5,528 nt of DNA from Gammaproteobacteria bacterium (GCA_021774015.1 JAJFJO010000115.1:1-5528), one strand, 5' to 3'. Numbered from the stretch's first letter, positions 1 to 5,528 are shown. Notes: a model not told the origin generated them from the letters alone. Translations and numbers: made by a program.

Positions 1-427
1 CGGCCCGGATGTATGCGTTGCCGATGTCGATACCTGAGAGAAAACTGTTGCACGCGTTCTTGACGTCGAATGTCTGAGCGTTTCCGGCACCGAGCTTCTG
101 CTGAAGAATATTCGCCGTGGCCGGTTCGATGATGTCGTGAGAGGCGGCAGCGAAGACCAATAAATCTATGTCGCGCGCATCGACACCGGCATCGGCGAGA
201 GCGTTACTGCCCGCCGAAGCCGCAAGGTCGGAGGAATTCTCGTCAGGGGCTGCAATACGACGGGACGCAATGCCGGTAGATCGGCGGATAAAGCCTGGCT
301 TTACCTTTACACCCGATGCGAGGATCGCCGCTTCTATCTCGTCGGAACCGAGCACGCGCTCGGGGAGATAGGCACCCAGCCCGGCGAATCGGGCACGCGG
401 AGCATTGGTAAAGCTGCGTAAAAACAT
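1..427 (-). CDS. Ketoacyl-ACP synthase III (FabH-like) family enzyme, N-terminal part, cut by window edge
   Basis: The 142 visible codons read as the first half of a thiolase-fold KAS III-like enzyme. The opening RFAGLGAYLPERVLGSDEIE (residues 13-32) matches the family's first strand and loop. GFIRRSTGIASRRIAAPDE (45-63) is the region where FabH has its TGI.ERRIA motif. DVKNACNSFLSGID (121-134) contains the nucleophile, predicted Cys126; the His and Asn of the triad would lie beyond the window. Family members condense an acyl thioester with malonyl-ACP or a second acyl thioester. The NACNSF context differs from the AACAGF of housekeeping FabH, which suggests a specialised KAS III-like enzyme rather than the fatty-acid initiator (inference). 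I chose the ATG at 427. An in-frame GTG lies two codons upstream at 433 and a stop three codons beyond it. Neither start has a well-placed Shine-Dalgarno; AGGGAG lies about 20-25 nt upstream, too far. It lies 92 nt downstream of the methyltransferase on the same strand, so it is probably the fifth gene of the operon. Confidence 0.85.
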   Translation of the reverse strand, partial: MFLRSFTNAPRARFAGLGAYLPERVLGSDEIEAAILASGVKVKPGFIRRSTGIASRRIAAPDENSSDLAASAGSNALADAGVDARDIDLLVFAAASHDIIEPATANILQQKLGAGNAQTFDVKNACNSFLSGIDIGNAYIRA

Positions 428-471
428 AGACACCGACGGCTACACGCCGACACTCCCTACGTCCATCACCC

Positions 472-489
472 GCCTGCGACAACGCAGGC
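472..489 (-). other. GC-rich perfect hairpin between methyltransferase and KAS III genes
   Basis: A 7-bp perfect inverted repeat (GCCTGCG and CGCAGGC) encloses a 4-nt loop, ACAA on plus and TTGT on minus. It sits 30 nt after the methyltransferase stop and about 40 nt before the KAS III start. No T-run follows on either strand, so it is not a canonical Rho-independent terminator. It could be a tail-less actinobacterial-type terminator or attenuator, an mRNA-stabilising stem at the 3' end of the upstream message, or a palindromic binding site. The rest of the 92-nt gap shows no convincing promoter. Confidence 0.5.
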
Positions 490-519
490 AGTTCGCCGCG
501 ACGCGATGGCAAACCGCCC

Positions 520-1257
520 TCACCTTTTCACCCCTCGACGCCCGACAACCAAGTCGACGCTCCCGAAGACCTGTCGGCTCTCGACATCGCACCCATACGC
601 ATCCATGCGGATCTCGAGTTCGCCTTCGGGCCACGGCGTTACACCCATACGAGGAGCAAGCACACGACACGGAAACCGCGCCATGCGATCCCTCGATGCG
701 AGTACCCAGGCGAACAGCAAACCTCCGATCTTAAGCGATTCGACGGCTGCAGCGAGCACCTTTTCGGGCTGAGGTACTAGGTGCAACGCCGCGAAACACA
801 CAGCTGCGTCGTAGCTGCCGGGCACAGCAATCTGATCGGCCGCATCCCCGTGCACAAGCACTAACGACTCACCGCCGAATAACCGCCGTGCCTCGCGGAG
901 CATACTCTCCGAGACATCGACACCAAGAACATCAGCCCCACGCTGAGCATACCGGCGGCCGATTCGCGCAGTTCCGCAGCAAAGATCTAAGATCCGTAGA
1001 CCACGCTTAGGTGCCAGATATTCGCCAAGGATTTGGTCTTCCGCTTGTTCGTCCAGGTTCGATACCAGACGCATGAGCGACGGCCGCCAGAACCGCTCGT
1101 AGATACGACTCACCGCTCGCCAGTGCATCAACCGGATGCCGATACTTTCTGTAGCCTGAGGTGACCCTGTTTTGGCGCGATAGCCGTCTAAGCACGCATA
1201 CGCTTCGGCATCGACCAAAAGATTAGCCGGCGCCACAGGCTGTAGGGCCCGCCTCAT
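520..1257 (-). CDS. Class I SAM-dependent methyltransferase
   Basis: A 245-residue protein with one Rossmann-type methyltransferase domain. Motif I is ILDLCCGTARIG (89-100), a LDLCCGTG-like SAM-binding loop with Ala in place of the last Gly. Acidic Asp114 in LGVDVSESML (111-120) should contact the SAM ribose. HGDAAD (136-141) and SYDAAVCFAALHLV (148-161) match motifs II and post-II, and the VLAAAVESLKIGGLLFAWVL segment (167-186) matches the 'LkpGG' motif III. The N-terminal 45 residues precede an HWRAVSRIYERFWRP helix typical of small-molecule methyltransferases. The substrate cannot be read; an acyl or polyketide-like intermediate is suggested only by the KAS III neighbour. The start is the ATG at 1257, which overlaps the permease TGA in ATGA, implying translational coupling. 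The frame stays open to an ATG at 1365, but that would add 36 atypical residues lying over the permease end. There is only a weak GAG upstream. Confidence 0.9.
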   Translation of the reverse strand: MRRALQPVAPANLLVDAEAYACLDGYRAKTGSPQATESIGIRLMHWRAVSRIYERFWRPSLMRLVSNLDEQAEDQILGEYLAPKRGLRILDLCCGTARIGRRYAQRGADVLGVDVSESMLREARRLFGGESLVLVHGDAADQIAVPGSYDAAVCFAALHLVPQPEKVLAAAVESLKIGGLLFAWVLASRDRMARFPCRVLAPRMGVTPWPEGELEIRMDAYGCDVESRQVFGSVDLVVGRRGVKR

Positions 1258-3794
1258 ATCCGTTGCTCGCGGATCTCGATTACGCCGGGCATGCGTGCCG
1301 AGGCTACTAACGCTGCCGTAAGAGCCGCGAACACGACACTTAAGACAAACACGACGAACATCCACTCAATCGGCCACGAAAGAGCCAACCGGAATCCCGC
1401 CACTGCCGGTGCGACGACGCGTACCAGCGTACCGCCGAGCAGCATCCCCGAACCGATCCCTAGGACTCCTGCAAACACACCTAGAATGACCGCTTCCACC
1501 GCCAGCAATCGAACAAGGCGGGCGCGCTCCATGCCGATTCCGCGCCAAATGGCCAACTCGACCTTTCGGTCGAGAATCGCCGCGGTCGTCGCGTTGACCA
1601 TCGCCAGCACTGTCACCATCACCGCGAGCAACTGCAGCGCAGAGGTAAGAGCAAAGCTCTGATCGATCAACGAATCGGCAAGCGCGTGTAGCTCTTGGCC
1701 GGTCATGACCGTCAGATCCACGTCGGCAAGTTCGCCTTCAAGGCTACGTTTGATGGTAACCGCGTCGATACCGTCAGCTCTATCGACAAACAGGATGTTA
1801 GCCCCCAAATCGCCGAACGCGCCGACAAAACTTTCTCGCGATAGAGTGATGCTTCCTAGATCCAAGAGGTAATCGGGACGCACCGAGGCGATTGTGACAT
1901 CAATGGCACGTCTAGGCGCGGGGATGGTAACCGCATCGCCGACCCCAAGCCCAAACCTCTGCGCAAAAGTCTCACTGACGATGACCTGTCCTGCCGCCGA
2001 ATCCGCCATATCGGATCCGTGCCAACGCGCAATCAGCTCGCGAGGCGCCGATTGTATTATGATCGGTCGGTCTCGAAACTGCACCTCCACGAACCGCCAA
2101 GGCATCGCACGCGCGACTCCCTCGACCTCCCGTGCACGCCCGATCGTCTCTACATCAAGTGTCGGCGCCGACAGTAAGCTGAAACGCGAACCGGCAGTCA
2201 CGAAAATGTCCGACGCCAATGTTTGCGCGATCCACGGCGTGATCGCGTTACGATAACTCTGTAGCAGCGTCGTCAAGCCGATCGTAAATGACACCGCAGC
2301 AGCCAGAGCACCGATCGTCCCGGCTGACACCCAGACATCCCGGCGGACCTGCTGCCACGTCCAGACGCCTGCTGTCCCCAAGCCCTTCCGTAGAATGGTC
2401 GCCACCGTCGGGGATGCCGCGGCCATAACCGAAGGAACAACCAGCGTAGTACCGAGAAAGGTCGCGCCGGCAAGAACAGTGACCGCCAACATTCCAGCGG
2501 CGAAACCGAACCGGCCACAGAGCAGCGCAGCACCGATTCCGACCGCGATAACCGCGACACCGAGGATTGCCGCCGTCCCCTCGCTGCGGGGCTGGGCGGC
2601 GATCTCAGTTCTTCGCCCCGGACTCGATGCACGTGTTCGCAAGATCCGTAAACACGGTCCCGCAGCAGCTACGGCAACCGCAGTCACAGAGATCGCAAAC
2701 GTAATCAGGAAGTCACGCAGATCGACGGCGAGGCCCGCACTCGGCACCGCAGCGTACATTGCACCGACCGCGTCACCCAAGAGCCCCACAGATGCGCGTG
2801 CAAATCCGACGCCGAGCGTAAACCCGACGACGGCCCCGACAGCACCAATCGCCGCCGCCTCGGTAAATACCATTCCGGCAACCGCCCACCTTGATCCACC
2901 GATCGCACGCAGAGTCTCAAGATCACGACGGCGACGTTTAAGGGCCGTCGATACGGCTTGGTGAATCAGGAATACTCCGACGAGCATCGACGCGATAGCG
3001 CTCCAGGTGAGCATCCATCTTAAAGTGCCTAACATCGCCTCCATACGACCGCTTCGCCCGAGAGGTGTCTCCACTACCCCACGGCCGGCGAGCGCGTCTG
3101 TGATCCGTGCACGCACCTCTGCGACCGAGTGTCCAGGTCCAATGACGACGTCGATCCAATGGAAGTTGTCGAGTTCACCAAACGCGTGTTGGGCCGCATC
3201 CGAATCCATCACCGCGACATCAGGACCGAAAACACTGAGCGCCCCAATTGTGCTCAAGGATCCACGAATAGAGAGCGTGCGAGAACCTTTCGGACCGACC
3301 ACAACCACCTGTGTTCCGTGACGCCACCCTCGAGAACGCATTAATTCCTCGGAGAGTGCGATAGAGTCGACCTTCACCAAGAACTCTCCAGCGTCTCGTA
3401 GTCTCAGAGCGTCCGCTCCAAACTGCGCCTCACGATACGAGTGATCCCCGCCGAGCAGGATCCCGAATACTGAGAGTCGGCGCTCGGTCGACGGCACCGT
3501 CACCTGATACAGGACATTTCCACTGGCGATCTGGACACCCGGCAGCGCAGAGATCTCCTCGACGACCGACGCGTGGACTCCGGCCGATCCGTTACTCACC
3601 TGAAGCTGTGCTTTGCCTGCCGTCTTCACCACCGAGTCTTCGAACGACGCGACAATCGACCTACTTATTAGTGAGACACCGGTAAAGGACATTGCGCCGA
3701 CCGCAACACCGAGCGCGGTCAAAACCCACCGCCAACGATCACGTCGATAGTTCGACGTGGTCAGGCGCAACAGTAATCGTAGCTTCGCAAGCAT
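1254..3794 (-). CDS. FtsX/MacB-type ABC transporter permease, two-module
   Basis: An 846-residue membrane protein in which I count ten likely membrane segments, at about 23-43, 261-282, 305-333, 362-383, 407-427, 431-455, 488-511, 716-740, 762-790 and 808-832. Two large extracytoplasmic stretches follow TM1 (about 45-258) and TM7 (about 512-715), matching the MacB periplasmic-core plus FtsX arrangement repeated twice. The two halves carry matching coupling-helix sequences: LETLRAIGGSRWAVAGMVFTE (292-312, LETLRAIGG being the key part) and LAIWRGIGMERARLVRLLAVE (747-767). Fused two-module FtsX permeases of about 850 residues are common in actinobacteria and pair with one small ATPase. They act in the cytoplasmic membrane, usually in lipid or lipoprotein handling, peptide export, or antibiotic sensing and resistance rather than import. 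The ATG at 3794 lies 6 nt after the ATPase stop, with a weak GAGAAA 9 nt upstream. No substrate-binding protein or membrane-fusion partner is visible. Confidence 0.93.
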   Translation of the reverse strand: MLAKLRLLLRLTTSNYRRDRWRWVLTALGVAVGAMSFTGVSLISRSIVASFEDSVVKTAGKAQLQVSNGSAGVHASVVEEISALPGVQIASGNVLYQVTVPSTERRLSVFGILLGGDHSYREAQFGADALRLRDAGEFLVKVDSIALSEELMRSRGWRHGTQVVVVGPKGSRTLSIRGSLSTIGALSVFGPDVAVMDSDAAQHAFGELDNFHWIDVVIGPGHSVAEVRARITDALAGRGVVETPLGRSGRMEAMLGTLRWMLTWSAIASMLVGVFLIHQAVSTALKRRRRDLETLRAIGGSRWAVAGMVFTEAAAIGAVGAVVGFTLGVGFARASVGLLGDAVGAMYAAVPSAGLAVDLRDFLITFAISVTAVAVAAAGPCLRILRTRASSPGRRTEIAAQPRSEGTAAILGVAVIAVGIGAALLCGRFGFAAGMLAVTVLAGATFLGTTLVVPSVMAAASPTVATILRKGLGTAGVWTWQQVRRDVWVSAGTIGALAAAVSFTIGLTTLLQSYRNAITPWIAQTLASDIFVTAGSRFSLLSAPTLDVETIGRAREVEGVARAMPWRFVEVQFRDRPIIIQSAPRELIARWHGSDMADSAAGQVIVSETFAQRFGLGVGDAVTIPAPRRAIDVTIASVRPDYLLDLGSITLSRESFVGAFGDLGANILFVDRADGIDAVTIKRSLEGELADVDLTVMTGQELHALADSLIDQSFALTSALQLLAVMVTVLAMVNATTAAILDRKVELAIWRGIGMERARLVRLLAVEAVILGVFAGVLGIGSGMLLGGTLVRVVAPAVAGFRLALSWPIEWMFVVFVLSVVFAALTAALVASARMPGVIEIREQRI

Positions 3795-3800
3795 CGTCGA

Positions 3801-4487
3801 CTATTTCTCGCGAAACTTCCCGTCCAGCAACTCCACCGTACGATCGGCATAAGCCGCGGCCAGTTGATTGTGGGTCACCATTAAAATGCTGCGTTGTAAA
3901 TCGTCGACCGCTCGGCGCATGTCGAGCAAAACGCGCTCACTCGCTGCCGAATCGAGATTCCCCGTAGGTTCGTCAGCGAGAAGGATCGCGGGCTCGACAA
4001 CGAGGGCTCTAGCTATGGCCGCTCGCTGCGACTCGCCGCCGGATACCGCGCCCGGGAGATGGGTTCGACGCTCAAGCAGGTCGAGCTGTTCCAACACCTC
4101 AGACACACGCCGTTGCAGCTCCATTCCACCAAGACCATCGAGCATCAACGGTGCGCCGACATTCTCCTCAATCGTCAAGTCTCCGAGCAAGTTGAAGTTT
4201 TGATACACGACCCCGATGTTGCGCCGTCTGAAAACCGTGACCTCATCATCACTCATGGTCGAAATACAGCGGCCACAGACAGACACCGAACCGCTCGTGG
4301 GAGTGTCTAGACCTGCGATGAGCGAAAGCAGCGTAGACTTGCCCGACCCACTCGGCCCCATCACCGCAACGAACTCTCCTTCGCCCACGGAAAGAGACGC
4401 ACCGTCGAGTGCGATCACCAGCGTGTCTCCACGAGAAAAAGTCTTTGAAAGGCCGTCAACGACGACCGCAAGATTCACGGATTTCAC
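3801..4487 (-). CDS. ABC transporter ATP-binding protein, LolD/MacB type
   Basis: A complete 228-residue nucleotide-binding domain that should power the adjacent permease from the cytoplasmic side. Walker A is GPSGSGKST (44-52) and the Q-loop is YQNFNLL (95-101, Gln96). The signature is VSGGESQRAAIARAL (148-162), a V..S variant of LSGGEQQR. Walker B is ILLADEP (168-174, catalytic Glu173), the D-loop is GNLDS (176-180) and the switch His is His206 in MVTHN. The QNFNLLGDLTIEENV stretch and the lack of a C-terminal extension place it with the LolD/MacB (o228-like) mechanotransmission group rather than importers. The start is a GTG at 4487 that overlaps the upstream PadR stop as GTGA. No strong Shine-Dalgarno precedes it, so translation probably depends on ribosomes finishing PadR. 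A second in-frame GTG lies three codons in. The low-efficiency coupled start may keep transporter output tied to regulator synthesis (inference). Confidence 0.95.
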   Translation of the reverse strand: MKSVNLAVVVDGLSKTFSRGDTLVIALDGASLSVGEGEFVAVMGPSGSGKSTLLSLIAGLDTPTSGSVSVCGRCISTMSDDEVTVFRRRNIGVVYQNFNLLGDLTIEENVGAPLMLDGLGGMELQRRVSEVLEQLDLLERRTHLPGAVSGGESQRAAIARALVVEPAILLADEPTGNLDSAASERVLLDMRRAVDDLQRSILMVTHNQLAAAYADRTVELLDGKFREK

Positions 4488-5047
4488 CGATCTCGCTTTG
4501 GAGTTTTTTTGTGTCGCCCGTTCCGAAGTTTCTGTTCGACGTGCGAGAGCCAGCGTAGCTCCGCTTCTGCGTGAAACAAGGCGGCATCCATCAATAGATC
4601 AGTCACGACAGCCGCGTCGCCGAGTCCAAGCCGGTGGAGTTCAGCTTTCCGCTTGGTCAACTTACGGGCCTCCAACTCGTACACGTCCTTGTGACGAGCA
4701 ATCATACGCATAATCGAGTGGAGCGAGCCGTGATCAGCGAAAAGAAGACGAACGAACATATCGTCACGAAGCGCGCGTGGTTGCGCAACCGGTTCGAGTA
4801 ACCAATCGTCCAGCCGTGACCGGCCACGTGTCGTGATCCGAAATACTTTCTTGTCGTCGTCGTCAGTCTCGACTTCGACGCAGCGCTCGACCAAGCCCTC
4901 ACGCTCGAGACGGTCAAGAGTGCTATAAATCTGCCCGAAGTTCAGCTGCCAGAAGCCACCCGTGACACGATCAAATGTGGTCTTGAGTTCGTAGCCATGC
5001 ATCTGTCTATCGGAGAGTAGACCCAAAACTGCATAGCGTACTGACAT
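4484..5047 (-). CDS. PadR-family transcriptional regulator (probable autorepressor of the operon)
   Basis: A 187-residue protein with the PadR winged helix at residues 3-80. VRYAVLGLLSDRQMHGYELK (3-22) is the first helix and the GY-x-L-K motif, and GQIYSTLDRLEREGLVE (38-54) is the recognition helix. KKVFRITTRGRSRLDDWL (66-83) is the wing and start of the linker. The C-terminal half (about 90-172) is helical and charged, as in the Vir_AT_4-type dimerisation domain. The end (HKKTPKRDR) is strongly basic. PadR proteins repress promoters until a ligand, often a phenolic or drug, binds. The start is the ATG at 5047, where the protein begins MSVRYAVLGLL and GAGGG sits 6 nt upstream. The frame is open to an ATG at 5086, but that adds 13 residues unlike the family and would put the good ribosome site inside the gene. 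As first gene of the unit, with an operator-like palindrome in its promoter, it probably represses itself and the transporter. Confidence 0.93.
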   Translation of the reverse strand: MSVRYAVLGLLSDRQMHGYELKTTFDRVTGGFWQLNFGQIYSTLDRLEREGLVERCVEVETDDDDKKVFRITTRGRSRLDDWLLEPVAQPRALRDDMFVRLLFADHGSLHSIMRMIARHKDVYELEARKLTKRKAELHRLGLGDAAVVTDLLMDAALFHAEAELRWLSHVEQKLRNGRHKKTPKRDR

Positions 5048-5053
5048 CAGAAA

Positions 5054-5058
5054 CCCTC
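5054..5058 (-). promoter_or_regulatory. Ribosome binding site of the PadR gene
   Basis: CCCTC on plus reads GAGGG on minus and ends 6 nt before the ATG at 5047. It is the strongest Shine-Dalgarno in the leftward unit and decides the start against the upstream in-frame ATG at 5086. Confidence 0.75.
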
Positions 5059-5086
5059 GCCCGCGGCACCAGCTGCGCCAGATCAC

Positions 5087-5113
5087 ATTTCATGCCGTGG
5101 CAAAGCATGTCAA
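5087..5113 (-). promoter_or_regulatory. Candidate sigma-A type promoter of the PadR-ABC operon
   Basis: The minus strand has a perfect TTGACA -35 (plus 5108-5113) and a TGAAAT -10 (plus 5087-5092, 4 of 6 to consensus) with a 15-nt spacer, shorter than the usual 17. A start near 5080 would give a leader of about 33 nt ending in the GAGGG site. The short spacer and imperfect -10 suggest a promoter of moderate strength; the true -10 could be shifted by a base or two. Confidence 0.45.
5091..5109. promoter_or_regulatory. Palindromic operator candidate inside the PadR promoter
   Basis: CATGC (5091-5095) and GCATG (5105-5109) form a perfect 5-bp inverted repeat with 9 nt between. It occupies the spacer and touches both the -35 and the -10. 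Several studied PadR proteins bind ATGT-N8-ACAT-like palindromes in their own promoters. This element resembles that layout but is not identical. Bound protein here would block RNA polymerase. Confidence 0.5.
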
Positions 5114-5172
5114 GGCGCACCGTGCACTAGATACTTTTACCCCCCAACGAATAAGCCACTCCACCGTAGCGA

Positions 5173-5178
5173 TACAAT
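5173..5178 (+). promoter_or_regulatory. Possible -10 element for the rightward PadR-like gene
   Basis: TACAAT matches TATAAT at 5 of 6 positions and fits the TANNNT pattern common in actinobacteria. No recognisable -35 stands 16-18 nt upstream. If used, it would give a leader of about 170 nt containing the overlapping hairpins at 5250-5285. Confidence 0.25.
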
Positions 5179-5250
5179 TGACCGGATGATCGCACGTCGG
5201 TCCGAGTAGATCTTGCGCGTCATAGGTCCCTTGGCGCATACATAAGCGCG

Positions 5251-5285
5251 GACCAAGAACGTGGTCTGAACCACGGCTTCCGTGG
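5251..5285. repeat. Three overlapping inverted repeats upstream of the rightward PadR-like gene
   Basis: Three dyads share arms. GACCA (5251-5255) pairs with TGGTC (5262-5266). CGTGGT (5260-5265) pairs with ACCACG (5270-5275) around a CTGA loop. CCACGG (5271-5276) pairs with CCGTGG (5280-5285) around CTT. In RNA the first and second, and the second and third, cannot form together, so the segment can fold in alternative ways. As DNA it would be a compact tandem operator with CGTGG half-sites. Which of these it is cannot be decided from sequence. Confidence 0.6.
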
Positions 5286-5341
5286 CAGCGAATATTGGCA
5301 CACAGCGGACGAACAACGTCGATCAGTCAACAACATTGAAC

Positions 5342-5348
5342 AAAGGGG
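5342..5348 (+). promoter_or_regulatory. Ribosome binding site of the rightward PadR-like gene
   Basis: AAAGGGG stands 7 nt before the ATG at 5356. An in-frame TAG lies immediately before that ATG, so no longer in-frame start exists. Confidence 0.75.
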
Positions 5349-5355
5349 CGACTAG

Positions 5356-5528
5356 ATGGGACGCGACAACAACAACCTTAAACTTACAGTACTCGGCTTG
5401 GTAGCAGCGCGCCCCGAAGGAGCCTACGGATACCTGCTGATGAACGATTTGTCGGCTGCCGTCAGCGCAACACCGCGTGTGTCGGTCGGGGCGGTGTACC
5501 GGTTGCTGGCAGAACTCGAAAGCGAAGA
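5356..5528 (+). CDS. Second PadR-like transcriptional regulator, N-terminal part, cut by window edge
   Basis: The first 57 codons encode a PadR-type winged helix. LKLTVLGLVAARPEGAYGYL (8-27) is the first helix with the GY-x-L motif. VSVGAVYRLLAELESE (42-57) is the start of the recognition helix, like the family's GAVY..L..LE pattern. It is a distinct, diverged paralogue of the regulator at 4484-5047 (GQIYSTLDRLE there against GAVYRLLAELE here), not a copy. It is transcribed away from the ABC operon, so the two regulators share one control region. The rest of the protein and anything downstream are outside the window. A ligand or target cannot be named; cross-control of the operon is inference from position. 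Confidence 0.82.
   Translation, partial: MGRDNNNLKLTVLGLVAARPEGAYGYLLMNDLSAAVSATPRVSVGAVYRLLAELESE

Larger units (their letters stand above)
5048..5355. other. Divergent regulatory region between two PadR genes
   Basis: This 308-nt stretch has no convincing gene. It separates start codons pointing away from each other and so must hold the control signals for both sides. The left part holds a minus-strand promoter with a palindrome in its spacer. The right part holds three overlapping inverted repeats, a possible plus-strand -10 and a good ribosome site. The pentamer CGTGG or its complement occurs four times (5096-5100, 5260-5264, 5271-5275, 5281-5285), more than the roughly 0.6 expected by chance for both strands. 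Confidence 0.8.

Noticed and set aside
405..772. Overlapping plus-strand frames over the methyltransferase end
   Set aside because: They are low-complexity Arg/Thr/Ser/Pro translations without ribosome sites, antisense to the KAS III start and the methyltransferase.
1258..1365. Longer methyltransferase with a start at 1365
   Set aside because: The added 36 residues are Cys/Arg-rich, unlike the family, and lie over the permease 3' end. The ATGA overlap at 1254-1257 is the usual coupled start.
2395..2964. Plus-strand open frame of 189 codons
   Set aside because: It is antisense to the permease, rich in Ala/Thr/Pro/Arg with no domain pattern, and is a shadow of a clearly coding minus frame.
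4216..4713. Plus-strand open frame of 165 codons across the PadR-ATPase junction
   Set aside because: It is antisense to two well-supported genes and shows no recognisable motif.
5048..5086. Longer PadR with a start at 5086
   Set aside because: The extra 13 residues do not resemble PadR N-termini, and the GAGGG site sits 6 nt before 5047. The candidate -10 at 5087-5092 would also leave almost no leader.
5178..5183. TTGACC as a plus-strand -35
   Set aside because: The nearest -10-like hexamer (TAGATC at 5207) is 23 nt away, beyond workable spacing.
5295..5300. TTGGCA as a plus-strand -35
   Set aside because: No hexamer 16-18 nt downstream resembles a -10 (GTCGAT is the best).
5308..5320. 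Small dyad GACG-N5-CGTC before the rightward gene
   Set aside because: Four-bp arms are expected by chance in this length, and it does not share the CGTGG element.

Overview
The window is moderately GC-rich (about 57% in five 60-base lines I counted). The gene types fit an actinobacterium: a PadR regulator coupled to a small ABC ATPase and a large two-module FtsX/MacB-type permease, followed by biosynthetic enzymes. That assignment is inference from gene style; there is no rRNA, tRNA or marker gene to place the organism. No mobile element, CRISPR array, tRNA or rRNA is visible.

Layout. Almost the whole window is one leftward transcription unit on the minus strand, read from right to left. 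It begins with a PadR-family repressor (5047 to 4484), then an ABC ATPase (4487 to 3801, GTG start overlapping the PadR stop by 4 nt). Next is an 846-residue FtsX-like permease (3794 to 1254, 6 nt after the ATPase), then a class I SAM-dependent methyltransferase (1257 to 520, ATG overlapping the permease stop by 4 nt). After a gap of about 90 nt holding a strong GC hairpin comes a ketoacyl synthase III-like enzyme (427 to beyond position 1, truncated by the window). To the right is a 308-nt divergent intergenic region, then the first 57 codons of a second PadR-like regulator on the plus strand (5356 to the window end).

How it may work together. The tight spacing suggests one co-regulated module: a PadR sensor-repressor, an ATP-driven membrane machine of the LolCDE/MacB type, and two enzymes that could build and methylate an acyl-derived small molecule. 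The divergent region carries a perfect minus-strand -35 (TTGACA). A CATGC-N9-GCATG palindrome fills the -35/-10 spacer, which is where an autorepressing PadR would bind. The other half of the region carries three overlapping inverted repeats built on CGTGG, upstream of the second PadR gene. A plausible model is a self-made metabolite or an antimicrobial that relieves PadR repression and is handled by the ABC exporter. The chemistry and substrate cannot be read from this window.
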